Assembly: GCA_003640385.1 (NCBI GenBank)
Contig: RCAB01000196.1
Span: forward strand, 42,881-106,880
Direction: 5' to 3'
DNA from: Setaria digitata
Lineage: Eukaryota > Nematoda > Chromadorea > Rhabditida > Setariidae
DNA: 64,000 nt
Numbering within the stretch: the stretch's first letter is position 1; each line of letters starts with the position of its first letter. The translations under genes were made by a program, and so were the position numbers. The notes under the pieces were generated by a model. It worked only from the letters and a program-made list of their open reading frames with translations, searched no databases and was not told where the DNA came from. This document shows, one piece after another, positions 26,538-38,700 of this stretch.

Positions 26538-29083
26538 TTTATGAATTTTGTACTCTTGAACCAATTTAAGAAAAAGCGATATACAATTTTTTTTTAAACT
26601 GTTTATCAGCAAACTTTTATCAATGCAAAACAGGGGAAAAAGATTCAACAACTACACATGAGAATCTATCACGAAAACCACTGCTGAAGCCCCTGCCCTG
26701 AGACAATAACTAATTGTTGATATCACCTCAATTATTTGACGACAACCTGAAGGACAACGGCAAGATTACTGAATAAAATTAATGTTCAAAAAGTGGGAAG
26801 TTGCAGAGGTGGATTATACATTTGTATTTTGGTGTAAGTTTTGAGATAGAAAATCTTTCAGAAGTCAAAGATTCATTTCTTCCTCAAATGAATCACTGCT
26901 TAATAGAAATAAAGAACTATTATTTAGCCCTCATGTACACATACTGGATAATTATTAAACAGTTCGTTAAAGAACTTTGTGAACACTTGAAGTTCAATTG
27001 AAATTATGTTACTATCTCTACTGATAATAATATCCATCTAAGCTGAAAATATGACAATTAATTATCCTATCTGTGTTGAGTGTAATTACAATTAAGATTC
27101 TCCTCAAAAATTTTTTAAACTTGTATCTGCAATATATGGATTACAACTTAATATAGCTTGGCTCTTAATCTAATAGTAACCGTATGCTTAGAAACTGCGA
27201 GAGTTGTTCAGCTTTTTTCTCGAAAATTCTCGAAATCTAGATATTTTTCTGATTTCACAAAATTGCCAGCTTTATGAATACACACCATTTTAGATTTGGC
27301 TTTTTTTCGGAAACCAACAGTGCACAGAAAGAGAAGCATTATATTTCCCTTTCACGTTTTTGCTCTTCTTTTCGCAAACATTTCAAAGAATTCGATTTTA
27401 ATCAGTAAACAGTTTTTGCTTAGCGAACTTATCCATTCGCTTAATAGCAAGATAAAAAATTAAATCAGTGATTTTGTCATTAATTAGCAAGGTGGGATGG
27501 CGAGAACACGTGGTGCAGGTGTTCACTCATCATAAATATTTTCATTTTCATTGTGTAACATTTTGCACCCAATCAATCATCGACCACTACTACTATAACA
27601 GTAGTCTTTAAGGCTAGAAAAAATTCCTACAGTTATTCTTAAATTTTGAGAGAAGCGAGTAACTTCTAAGACTTGAGAAAAAGTATAGTTAATAAAATGC
27701 TTCTTCGTATCTTGGATCGATCGTAATTGATGTTCAACAAGTAGACTGTGAGATTTGCTGAATTATATGAATCTCAATCGCTGGCAAGAAACACAGTGAC
27801 CACCTGCAAACGGTTGTTACCGAAGTTTAATGAGGGTTGGAAAGTAAGAAAAACCTTTTGAAGCGGAATTAGAAAAATTAGAATTAAAAGGAATTAGAAA
27901 TTAAAATTCCGTAAGATTAGCAGAAAGTAGAACAGCCCAATCATTGGTTTCCTTGATTAATATATCAGGAATTTCAAACAACATTTTTAATCATTTCCGG
28001 ATACTGCGATTTCAGTTTTTGGGAACTGTTCAGCACTACTGAATTAGCAACAGATCCACACCTATTTCCAGCAAGTATGTCAACTATCCTTAAACTTTTC
28101 TTCGTTAATCAGCTGGGAGATTGTAAAATTTAAGATAAATCTGAAGCTAAGGTAATTAAAGAAACGGTATTCTTCAAATTGCTTATTAAAGGTTGCTTAA
28201 ATATATTGGAAATAATCCAATAGTGGCAATTTTTGGATTTTCTAATAGGATCATCGATTTCGGCTTAGGCCATTGTTATTGCAGTGATGATATAATGGAA
28301 TTGGAATGCTTAATAATTATCACAGATGCTTATACCTTCATGCTTTGTTAAAAAGTTTTGTGGGATTTCAGTGACATTTCTGGTGGTAAGCAACAACAAT
28401 ATAATTTCTGATTCAACAAATACATAGGGAACTCCACCTTTACATATTTACGTATAAATGTATGTTTACTTCATATAACAACAACACACACGTCACTTAT
28501 TATGTATGAAGTTGACTTTCGTAGCTACGTGACACTACTGAAAGTGGGACAATGTACAAGGCAGACTTTTACTGAAAAGTATTTCAATATTAACGAGCTG
28601 TTAATCAGATGTATTAGCGATAACAATAAGATTGTAGTAGAACAAAATCATTCAAACAGCAAAATATATCAGCGGAAACTTTGGAAACAAAATTTGGCAG
28701 TTTTTAAATTGTTTTTTTGATTCAACTGACTAATCTGAAAGAAGTGGTTGCAATTCGTAATCGGCAATTAAGAATAAAACGATTCCAAAACTCCATTTTC
28801 CGGGAAGGACTTGTCACTTTGGTTTCATTTTATATATTTTGCAACCTGTCCAATTATCGAAGTCTCATAATAAGCAATGTAATAGATTACTTGATTTCCG
28901 ATATGATTTGCGAGGGATCATCTGCTGTTTTAAATAGCCGCCGAATGCACACTTTCCAGAGAGTCTTCGTCCTTCTTCACACCATGCCTATGCTGGAAAG
29001 TTTTTCAAATTTTTAGAAATAAAATGAAATATAAAGTGAAGTGGAAACATCGCACACAGTTCTCGAGAGTCCCTCCTTCCAAA

Positions 29084-29365
29084 CTAAACCACTTCACTTA
29101 ACTCAGGTAATGAAATCAATGCTTCACGGACCGCCTTTGTCCTGTAAAAAAAGGAGTCATGAGTGTTGAGGATGGTAGTATATCTGCGTACGTATGTGTC
29201 TGTGCGTGTATTTAGTACGCTTGTATGATAATGATATTGCTGTAAAGATGTTGCTGGAGTGAAGAGAGCGTTCGATTCTTCACGAAAACTTTTTGTTGTG
29301 TGCAAAAGAGTCAGTGCCCAGGTATTTTCCATCGTCTTACTCAACTTGGATTGTTTCACCAACAA
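29084..29365 (-). CDS. Possible small divergent gene upstream of EDEM2
   Basis: A 93-codon Ser/Thr-rich minus ORF ends REALISLPELSEVV. A TTTTTTACAG acceptor lies inside it, and a second exon-like frame (HRHGVKKDEDSLESVHSAA, after TTTCCAG) follows at about 28938-28999. No known family is recognised. It sits head-to-head with the EDEM2 start, so it may also be promoter sequence or a non-coding transcript. Confidence 0.25.
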   Translation of the reverse strand: MLVKQSKLSKTMENTWALTLLHTTKSFREESNALFTPATSLQQYHYHTSVLNTRTDTYVRRYTTILNTHDSFFYRTKAVREALISLPELSEVV

Positions 29366-29406
29366 GACTTATCTTACGTAGAGGAGAAGCATAAAATGTT
29401 ACAGGA

Positions 29407-29439
29407 ATGCTTGAAACGAGTGGAAACGGCATTCAATGA
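29407..29439 (+). promoter_or_regulatory. uORF overlapping the EDEM2 start (ATGA overlap)
   Basis: Directly after a likely trans-splice acceptor (TGTTACAG, ending 29404), an ATG opens a 10-codon ORF whose TGA overlaps the EDEM2 ATG in the sequence ATGA. If the leader starts at that acceptor, ribosomes meet this ATG first. It could dampen EDEM2 translation or allow reinitiation. Confidence 0.5.
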
Positions 29440-32400
29440 AGCTTTGGTGTCAGTTACTTGTATCGTGCATGCTGTTGCTGTACTTCGACGGCATTGCTGC
29501 TGTCAGCTTTCCACGAAGTCTAATGAACAAATACCGGTAACTTTTAAGTCATTCTGCCAAGATCATTTCTTCTCATATCTTTCCATAAAGTAAGCTGCAT
29601 GATGTCTAATTTTTGCTGAGATGTTGTAGAAGTAAACAGTAGTTGAAATGTGTTTAAAGTGGTGGATTTCCCAATTTATTTAATTAATTGCTAAGGGCAG
29701 AAAACAGTGTTCTCTTATACGTTTGGACCATTCCCACAAAATATTGAAATTGAATTGTTTCGTTACAACATCTCTGTCGCAGAATGACTGCTAAGAAGTA
29801 ATCAACTTTCGGGATTTACTTAAATGAGAGTTCTGCGCAACTGCTGTTTGAAGTAAAGTTGCCTCGAAGAGAAAACTTGATTACTGCTGTTGGCAGTGTG
29901 TTCTTTATACTATATTTCCTTTTGCAACCTTAGCTGACGTGAAATGCTCGTTTAAATATAACCATCAAAGTTCCTACGATTTTCATTGTAGAGACAAAGT
30001 GAAAGCAATGTTTTATCACGCATACAACAGTTACCTATTACATGCATATCCACTGGATGAGCTGAAGCCACTTTCATGTTCCGGTATGTTTTCCACATGG
30101 CACTGAATGAACAGCATATTTAATTTGTGGCAGAAACAGAAAGTCCTATTACAAAGCAACAGTTCATGTACTAGTATCCAAATTCAAGGCAAGATAGCGA
30201 AGTCATAATAGTTCATATTAACAAAAATTTCCCAGGGTAAGAATGAAAAATCTTTCTTACACTTCCCGATTTAAATTCTTTTTGTATCTAAAATTTTCTT
30301 GAAGGCTTCAGTAGTCAGCTTACGCCTTCATTAGACTTATCACAGGAAGGACACGTGTAGCAGCTCTTTCTGCTGATTTCATATTGATGTCCTACTCCAG
30401 GAATGGACACATGGGGAAGTTTTAGTTTAACACTAATCGATTCACTGGATACGCTACTTGTTATGGGTAATGAAACAGAATTCATGCGTGCTGCCGAGAT
30501 TATCCTTCGTACGGTTGAAGTTAATAATTAATTCTTTTTCTGTTGTTGATTTGAAGAAAACTAATGTCTTTCTCAATGAGTATTAAAACATATTTTCTCT
30601 CAATACTCATCAATGAGAATTGGATTTAGTAATTTAAAATTTGTAATCTCGTTTCGCAGTGCAAAGCAGAAGAATCAATACAATACATAATACTTGAGTC
30701 CAAATATTATGTCTTGTATTGATTCTTCTGCTTTTTCTTTTTTAATTTTTTCTGCTCAGGTTGACATGAATGTTAATGTGTCGGTATTTGAAACTAACAT
30801 ACGGGTAATCGGTGGACTAATAAGTGCTCATATGCTTTCTGGTCGAGTAAAAGGTTATTTTTTTCATTTATTGATGAATTATTCTTTTCGGTATTTTTTT
30901 TCATTTAATGATAAAAATAGATTAAATTTAGTACATTTGATAAAACTCTTTAAAAAAAACAGTTCTCTCTTTTATTATTTTGCTTGAAGGAATGGCGTTA
31001 GAACCGGGATGGCCCTGTACAGGACCCCTTTTACGATTGGCTGAACGCTTTGCTCAGAAGCTGCTACCTGCTTTTAAATCTGCAACTGGAATGCCTTATG
31101 GGACGATTAACTTGCAGTTAGCTTTCTTTCATTTTTTAATTACAACAAAACTTAAGAAAATCAGGTTACATCAGTTTTTGCCTGTTCCTTCTAAAGATGG
31201 AGATTCTAAAGCTATTTAAAAAGATGGAGATTCTAAAGCTTTTTTTAAAGCTATTTAGAGTTTAGGCAGAAAATTTTTCTTGTTTAGTTATTACATGGTG
31301 TACGGATAAAATTTTTTAGATATGGTCTTCATCGAAATGAAACAGCTATAACATGTACTGCTGGCATCGGCACTGTGTTATTGGAATTTGGGACTTTGTC
31401 AAGGATCACTGTGAGGTTTTATAGACAAGTTTGATACAGAATCAAATGTGGAATTTTTCTGTCTGATTTAGAATTTGTTATTCAAATCTGAAATAAATTG
31501 TTTGAGACCTTAGAGCTTTCGGAAGCTCTAATTTGTAATAAAGTGATTTTAAGCAGATTTCCTGCTTATTTAAGAGAATTTGGCAAGATTTAAAGGGATA
31601 TCTTATTTTTGGGTAATCCGCACTATGAACGAGTAGCTTTAAAAGCCCTGGATGCTTTATGGAAATTACGTTCATCATTAAATTTGGTTGGAAATCATAT
31701 TAATGTGGAAACTGGGGAATGGACTGCAACGGATGCTGGCATTGGTGCTGGTGTAGATTCATACTTTGAGTATCTTGCGAAGGCCGCTTTACTGTTCCAA
31801 CGCCCTGAATTGATGAAACAGTTCAGGAGTAAGTTTATTTTGCACTTCTAGTTATGTATGTATACTTTGTAAGACGTAGTTACGTGCATTACTATTTATA
31901 TTTTCCAATTCATTAAGAAGTCATTACGTACTTTTTATTTTTTGTAAGTTTTTTGCGTATTATAGTGCTCTTTTTCATTTTTCTGCTGAGGCACTCATCA
32001 GAGAAGCTGATTAGAAGAACATGCATTCTTCTAGTTAGGCATAAAACAACAACATATGCAATTATAAATTTCAATAATACTTATTAGTTTCATCTTTAAG
32101 GAATAATATTACAGCGTATGTAAAAGCAATCAACAAATACATTCGAAAGGATGATTGGTTCGTATGGATTTCAATGACGAGCGGGCAGTTATCAATGCCA
32201 ATATTCCAGTCACTAGAATCATTCTGGCCTGGTGTCTTGGTTAGTTATGTAACGTTTTGCCAGATTTTTTTTTCGGTCAGTGAATTAAGATTATATTACA
32301 GTCATATTTTTTAGGCACTGACTGGGGATGTTGATGATGCGCAGCGAATAATCTATCAATATAGCCAAGTGATACGACAATATGGATTTCCACCAGAGTT

Positions 32401-34090
32401 TTTCAATCTTCCAAAACAAGAAGCGGTTTGTTCGTGTTTCTTTTTTCTGTGTTTTTTGCTGATAATACTACCGTGAATATCATCGTAATGGAATGGGAAC
32501 GAAATATCTGCATTATTTTCAATTTATTCTAATTGAAAATTTAGTTCTCTCTTTCTCTGTTAAGTAAAATTGTTTAGCAAATTAGTAAGAAAGAAAGTTG
32601 GCTAATAGTACAACAGCCTGCTTCAAATCTAGAACAATTCTATTCACTAAGACTTTTTCTTGTTTATCGTTTAGTTCTTTTGCGAAACTCTCAAGATATA
32701 GGTGTCGAAACGTGCGGGTTATCCTCTAAGGCCGGAATTCGTTGAAAGTTTGTATTATGTTTATCGAGCTACAAAAGATCCTTTGCTGCTCGAGATTGCT
32801 GCTGAAGTTGTTGATGTGAGCTATTTTCTATTAATTTAACTTTTTTCGTTCAATTTTCTGCTGTTTACGTTTCGAAGTACGGTGAATTTTTATATTATTC
32901 TGTTTCATGAATTTTGTTGTTACTGTAAACTGAGAAGTCAGTGGCATCAAATTTACTTCACACACGAAATAGTTAACATATGGGAAATTCTAATAATCAA
33001 ACTATAATTTATAAATTCCAGGCTATCGAGTTTAGTTGTCGTACGAGATGTGGTTACGCTACAGTCGTAAATGCCGAACACCATTCAGTTGAAGACAGGT
33101 TTCATCTTTGTGTTCATTTTTTTAGTATTATATTATTAATGATATGATAATACTAGTAATCAAACAGCATGGATTTCCTCGAATAGTTTTTTCGAATCAC
33201 AGGATGGAATCATTTTTTCTTTCGGAAACTACCAAATATCTTTATTTGCTATTTGATCCTGACAATTTCATCAATACGGACGGAACTGTAGCGCGTATTA
33301 TTGAAACACCAAATGGGCAGTGCATTATTGATGGTAAATTTTTATGTTTTTCAAGAAAATTGTTCGCAGTATTTATTTAACATTATTTTCATTTCTTTTG
33401 TTTTCTTTTAGTGTATTATTTTTTGTTTTTGAGAATGGTTAAAGTAAATATGTATCATTCGTGCATTAAAAATTATTTAAAACAGCTGGTGGTTATATAT
33501 TTAACACGGAAGCTCATCCACTGGATCCAGCAATCGTTTATTGCTGCAGTGCAAAGCGTAACAGTGATTTAGAAATGATAGCTCGATTTGAAAATAATAT
33601 CGATCTTGCCTCGTTAATGGGAATTTTTGATGAAACATTACCTCCTTTCGGAAGGGGTTCACTCAGTGTAAGTAATTTAATTTATTTAGGTTTTTTGCAT
33701 TAGGTAGTTCATTCTTCGAATTTAGTTTTTCTTAACCGTATTAGCACAATTTTTAAATCGCTTCTTCATAACATCATGGCTAATATTTGCAGTTTTTACC
33801 TTATCGTCGAATGCAGTGAGCTTTGATGTTGCTCCTTTTATTAATCGAACCTTTAGTAGGCATGAAATTTTCCTTTCAGTTTATCTCTAAATTAAAAATT
33901 TCAGAAAAACATGTTATATAATGAGCATGGCGTGCAGATTAATACGAAGAGCAAAAATTTATCCGAGAAATTATCCATAACAAATCCTTGGTTATATGAT
34001 TATATCGTCATATCTGATGACCGTTGTTTGGTAGAATTACCTAGTTTGCAAGATTATTTTGCTTTATTCTGTAACATTTCAAGTGATTAG
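29436..34090 (+). CDS. EDEM2: EDEM2-like ER degradation-enhancing alpha-mannosidase-like protein
   Basis: GH47-family protein of the ER lumen that trims or recognises mannose on misfolded glycoproteins for ER-associated degradation. Exons: 29436-29536, 29992-30083, 30401-30519, 30760-30853, 30990-31116, 31320-31410, 31612-31828, 32115-32239, 32315-32425, 32702-32815, 33022-33098, 33203-33333, 33486-33667, 33905-34090. They give 588 residues, close to the length of human EDEM2. A signal peptide ([19 protein letters not shown]) opens the protein. Then come [20 protein letters not shown], the [10 protein letters not shown] motif, [21 protein letters not shown], the [15 protein letters not shown] signature, [19 protein letters not shown] and the GH47 NTEAHP motif followed by a Cys pair. 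The last 61 residues are divergent and there is no KDEL. Exon 7 lacks an AG acceptor at the position homology predicts. A canonical alternative adds 7 residues. Confidence 0.95.
30663..30734 (+). repeat. Intronic hairpin, 30-bp arms with 12-nt loop
   Basis: Arms 30663-30692 and 30705-30734 are reverse complements with one mismatch (core GCAGAAGAATCAATACAA). It lies in EDEM2 intron 3, ending 25 nt before exon 4. It could be a small-RNA precursor or a structure that affects splicing, or just a palindromic insertion. Confidence 0.7.
31193..31240 (+). repeat. Short direct repeat in EDEM2 intron 5
   Basis: The 21-mer AAAGATGGAGATTCTAAAGC(T) occurs at 31193-31213 and again at 31220-31240, followed by a partial third echo. 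It is a local tandem duplication within the intron. Confidence 0.7.
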
Positions 34091-34141
34091 CAAGATAAAA
34101 TTCACAGTTTGAGAAGATGAAAGATTTTTAAAACGTTCCAG

Positions 34142-34162
34142 AATAAAAAGTAAGCTTTTCAG
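34142..34162 (+). promoter_or_regulatory. EDEM2 polyadenylation signal followed by possible trans-splice acceptor
   Basis: AATAAA at 34142-34147, 52 nt past the EDEM2 stop, is followed within 15 nt by GCTTTTCAG. That is the order expected between genes of a nematode operon, and the next coding exon starts at 34253. Confidence 0.45.
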
Positions 34163-34252
34163 ATTTCGGCGTTAAGCATAAGCTAAGGTGTAAAGTGTAA
34201 GTGGTGAATACAACAATTAACTGTAAATGATAAAGCTGATAGCATTCTGAAT

Positions 34253-34737
34253 ATGGGTAAATAAAGCGCTAGATTTTAGAATTGCTGTTGGCCAACTGAT
34301 TTCAACACTGAAAGTGTTTCATTTCGTCGTTTTTTGAATTCAGCGTTTGCCAAGCATATTTATCCTGCAGCGGGTATTCATTTCATTGTTGGTTTGATTT
34401 GTTTATCGGCTGGTGATAGTACAGAAGAAGCATTGTATGATGCTGATTGGCCAAGTAAGTTTTATTCATTCATCGTAATGTATTATTATCAAACCATGTT
34501 ATCTTCTAGGTTGCAATTTTCATATTTGCAAGTTTCTAACTAATTATGTTTCTAGATGTGTATGAAGTAGATTATGGGAAGAATGCTACTGCTATTGATG
34601 AAATACGCTTTAACAAATTTCGTTACCGAAGTATGCCTGAAGTGGGCTACGATGTACTTCTAACTCCACCACTTTCTTATCTTTCAAGATTCACCGGCTT
34701 GGGGCAGGTGAAACCTAGACCTGATGATGCGCAGTAA
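34253..34737 (+). CDS. Small single-pass membrane protein, unidentified (98 aa)
   Basis: Exons 34253-34256 (just ATGG), 34344-34454 and 34556-34737 join in frame to a 98-residue protein beginning MAFAKHIYPAAGIHFIVGLI. It has one hydrophobic segment (about residues 8-26), an acidic stretch (STEEALYDADWP), then basic and aromatic sequence (FNKFRYRSMPEVGYD) and a proline-rich end. The 4-nt first coding exon is inferred because exon 2 has no Met and needs one leading base. ATG-G|GTAAAT supplies exactly that. Size and layout resemble accessory subunits of inner mitochondrial membrane complexes, but I could not assign a family. It begins 162 nt after the EDEM2 stop. Confidence 0.7.
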
Positions 34738-35740
34738 TGATGATTATTTTGTAATATATATTTATTTTTTTCAGTTGTAACTACGTTTTCGAAGATACTT
34801 TGTGCGGATCATTTTATCTTAGCTTTTGACCACGTCTCACGAAGCGTGCAACTCCACTTATTCTTTTTACACTTTATTATGGGTTTAATGAAGTAAAGTA
34901 TACCATACTAATGTATTTGTATTTGATATAAGGATTTTTTATTAGTTGATGTTTTTTATGGTTCAAATTTATTAACGCTTAGCTCATTATTTGATTTAGT
35001 TTTAACTTTTTAAATTTATTTTCTTTATTTTTTCCTCTTCAATTTAAATTTTAGTATCGGATGTTATTATTCTTTTTCTTTTTATTTTAGAGGGATGTTT
35101 TTTAATTTTCTCTGTCGTTGCAGTCCTTGAATTTTTTCTATTTTTCGCTGCTTATAAAACGTGACATTGGTGTCATTGTTTTGAATTAATTTCTATGTGT
35201 GTAGCACAGTAAATTCCTTTCGAATTATTCTGTTCCAGCAATATAACGTTTATGGTTACGCTTAGTTTTTGATAAAATCTTTTGCTCAAGTCTTTGTTCG
35301 TTGTTTATAACCAATTAATAGTAGTAGCACTACTTTTTTCAAAAAAATAGTATTACTGTAGTATGTTGCGACTTTTTTATTAAAAAAAAAAATCTAACCT
35401 CCCATATTTTTGTGACACATTTCGGTATTCCTTCATCTGAATTTCTCTTTTCCACATCAGTTTGCCTTGAAGCATTACAGCAAATTAATTACCTGCTGTT
35501 TTTTTTCTTTTTTTTTTAGGTTTAAATGAAGTATATCAATTTCCGCCACTTAAAGCACTGAATTATCAGGTTTTTAAAATATTTTTAGACTGTCGTGTGG
35601 CTCATTCTTTCCGCTTACTTTAACGTATGATTTGACTATGGATGCGCTTTTTATTATTTCTACAATGCAACTTTTATTATTTACAATGATGTCATGTTTT
35701 GTGGGGATTTCAAATAAGTTACTTTTTAGGTAGGTGAATA
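34738..35740. other. Intergenic, with possible 5' leader exon of DARS2
   Basis: T-rich sequence. A strong acceptor (poly-T then TTTTAG) at 35519 and a donor CAG|GTTTTT at 35569 bound a 50-nt exon-like block. It cannot be joined in frame to its neighbours, so it may be an untranslated leader exon of the downstream synthetase. ACTTTTTAG 11 nt before the DARS2 ATG may be its trans-splice or leader acceptor. Confidence 0.4.
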
Positions 35741-38700
35741 ATGTTACGGATTCAGCCATTCTTATTGCTGCATAAAAAACCTTTTTTAAATCCTCGAAGG
35801 TGGTCTGTTAATGATTTCACGCTTCGTTCACACACCTGTGGAGAACTACGAATAGGGCATGAGAGTTTGTTTCATTCTTTTTTTTTGCAATTATTCATTA
35901 TGATTTTCTTTTTATTTCCTATGAGTGTTTCCCTAAGTTTATGCTGTCTAAAATAGGTTTCGAAGGAAGGTGGGAATCTCGTAAGCAGCGCCCATAGTAT
36001 TATCTGGAATCCGTTGGTCTACTTTCATTTTTTTATCCTTGTTTTTCCAACCAAAATTTGCTCAAACAGATATGAATCGTTAGTTAAATATTGCAAAGAT
36101 TCATTCCTTCGTATTTCATGTCCAAAAAGTTTTGTTCTTATTCAGATCAAAAAGTTACTTTATTTGGTTGGCTGCAATTTAACCGCCTGAATCGTTTTCT
36201 TATTTTACGAGATGCCTATGGTTGTGTACAAGCTACTGTCCCGGAAAAAAGAAAAGACTTAGTGGAGAAAATCAAAACGATCAATTGCGAATCTGTCTTA
36301 AAAATTAAAGGAGTGGTTGTAGATCGAGGTGGACAATATCGTAATGCAGATATGCGAACCGGCGATATTGAAGTAAGTTTTTTTTCTTAAAAGCTGAAGG
36401 CAATGAAAAACTGCTGTAGGTTGACGGGATGAATAATTTACGCCAAATTTGATGGAATACTTTGTTTGAGACTTCGTTATTTTAGCTTTTTTTATAGGTG
36501 GTAGTGGATGAGTTAGAACTACTAAACCCTTCACCGGCAAATTATCCGCTGGATGAATTAACATCAACAGAGGAAACGAAACTCCGGTATCGTTTTCTGG
36601 ATCTGAGAGCGAAGCGGATGCAACGAGCACTTAGGTTTTCCTTTTCTGCATTTTTCTTCCTTGAAGACTGGCTGTTCTTTTGATGATAAGTAGACAATTT
36701 AATTTCTGAAATTGTTTTCAAGGTTAAGAGCTAGTGTTCTTCATGGAATGCGAAGATATTTAACCGAGAAAGCGGCTTTTATTGAGGTATTTTTTGTCAA
36801 ATCCTCGACATTTGCAATGCGCATTTTTTTTTACTGCTTATGAGCTAAACAGATTAAGTGATAAACTTTTCAGTACTGGTCAGCTTTATTGTCCATTTTA
36901 CATTTTATCTTGTACGTTTGAAAATGTGTTAGTTTCTTTGTACCAAAGCGCCAAGATGCTAATGTTGTTATTGATTCGCACGGACGTTATTGATATTTAT
37001 TGGTAGGTAAGGTATTTTACCAAAGTGTCATTTTTAAAATTTTTTTGTGGTATGTCTCCAATTTAGTAAGTTACATTGCTCTCTAATATTGAAATCTTTT
37101 GTTAAAAAAATCGACCTTAATTTATTCTACTTTTTCATCTTCTTTTGACAAGCTTTGAAAAATAAGTATGTTTTTTTTTCTGCAGGTTGAAACGCCAACT
37201 CTGTTTCGGCGCACTCCAGGTGGCTCAAAAGAGTTTATTGTCCCCGCACCGAGACCGAATCTCAAGAAGTTTTATTCTCTGCCTCAAAGCCCTCAGCAGT
37301 TCAAACAGTTATTGATGTGTGGTGGTATTGATAGATATTTTCAGGTGAATTAAAAAGTGTAATTCATAATTTATCTTCAAAATATTAAATGTAGATATAA
37401 TATTGTTGAAAATGAACTATGTAATGGTTACCTCAATAATTTTAGTATAAGTGCATAGAGTCCAAAATTTTGATAACATACTAAGTTGTTCTCTAGAAAT
37501 GCTGGAATATTTCTGTGTACAAAAATCTGTAGGTAAAATGACTAATGCTCTGAACAGTATTTGCATTTTGCATTTGTCTTTTGAGCAGGAAATTTCTAAG
37601 TCCTTAAACATATTTATTTAAGATTTGTTGAAGGTTGCTCGATGCTATCGAGATGAAGGTGCGAAGTCAGATCGGCAGCCTGAATTTACACAGCTTGATC
37701 TCGAATTGTCATTCACTGATCAGGATAATGTTATGAAATTAGTAGAGAATATTATTGTGGAATCGTGGCCTAAAGAATTGGTATATTTGTAGAAGCATCA
37801 TTTCTTAATCTCTGCAGCTGGTTGGGACTTTTCATTTAGGAATGAATTTCTGAAGTCAATATATGGAACTGATTATATTGACATGAATTTTAGGACGATT
37901 TGAAGCCTTCAGCACCGTTTAAACGAATGAGATATCTAAAGGCAGAACGCTTATTTGGCACCGATAAACCAGATTTGCGTATTCCGTGGACTATTGAAGA
38001 TTGCACTGCCGAGCTTTTTTTCCTGCGAAAACATGATATTACGCATTTCGCTGTAAAAATTTTTATTGCTAGGGGTGCAGAACATATTGTAAATGACGAA
38101 AATTTGAGTGAATGGACTCGGATTCTACGAAGCAATGTATTGTCCGAGGTATGCAATACAATCACTTTTAAAGCTTTAAGAAGACTGAGGTTTCTAATAA
38201 CTTCTCCCATTCCTTTCGCTTTTGTTATTTCTCATTGTACTTATTATTGCTTGAAGCAAATGATAAGTTTCCTTCCTGGAATAATAAAATTTCAGAATTT
38301 TATGCTTCTAAAAACATCGGGAAAGAAGTGGTTTGTGGAAGTTCAAAATGATGTTTTGGTAGACAAATTTGGCATTAAAGAAAAAGATATTGCCGTCATA
38401 TCGTAAATTTTCATCAGATTTTTTTAATTTTTTGCAGCAAATTTTTATTCTTTATGCTGTTTTAATTTGTAATTTCATCAAAGAGATTGATAAGGATTTG
38501 ATATTTTTTTTATGAATTGTGAGTTTCACCGTGAACGGTGAATAATTTTAGTTTAAGCAACGAGTACTACAAATAGAAAATATTGTTAGAATTGTGAGTT
38601 TGCATAGTTATTAGGTGACTTTCTCAGATATCTCATATTTCATTTCGTTAAATATGAGACAACAGAATAGTTTATATATATGCATACATATATATAATAC

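Larger units (their letters stand above)
19044..29435. other. Gene-poor interval, 10.4 kb
   Basis: No gene could be named. It contains poly-T/poly-A tracts (near 19810-19900), an ATC microsatellite near 22836, and several orphan protein-like frames of 20-80 codons (for example 24186-24300, 25195-25271, 26295-26537). None could be joined into a spliced model. A 117-codon minus ORF at 21538-21891 is hydrophobic and unrecognised. Confidence 0.4.

Noticed and set aside
29300..29593. 97-codon plus ORF at the EDEM2 5' end
   Set aside because: It is in a different frame from the signal-peptide exon that joins in phase to the EDEM2 body.
36298..36630. 110-codon minus ORF
   Set aside because: Antisense of DARS2 exons 2-3 and the intron between them.
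37890..38210. 106-codon minus ORF
   Set aside because: Antisense shadow of DARS2 exon 7.
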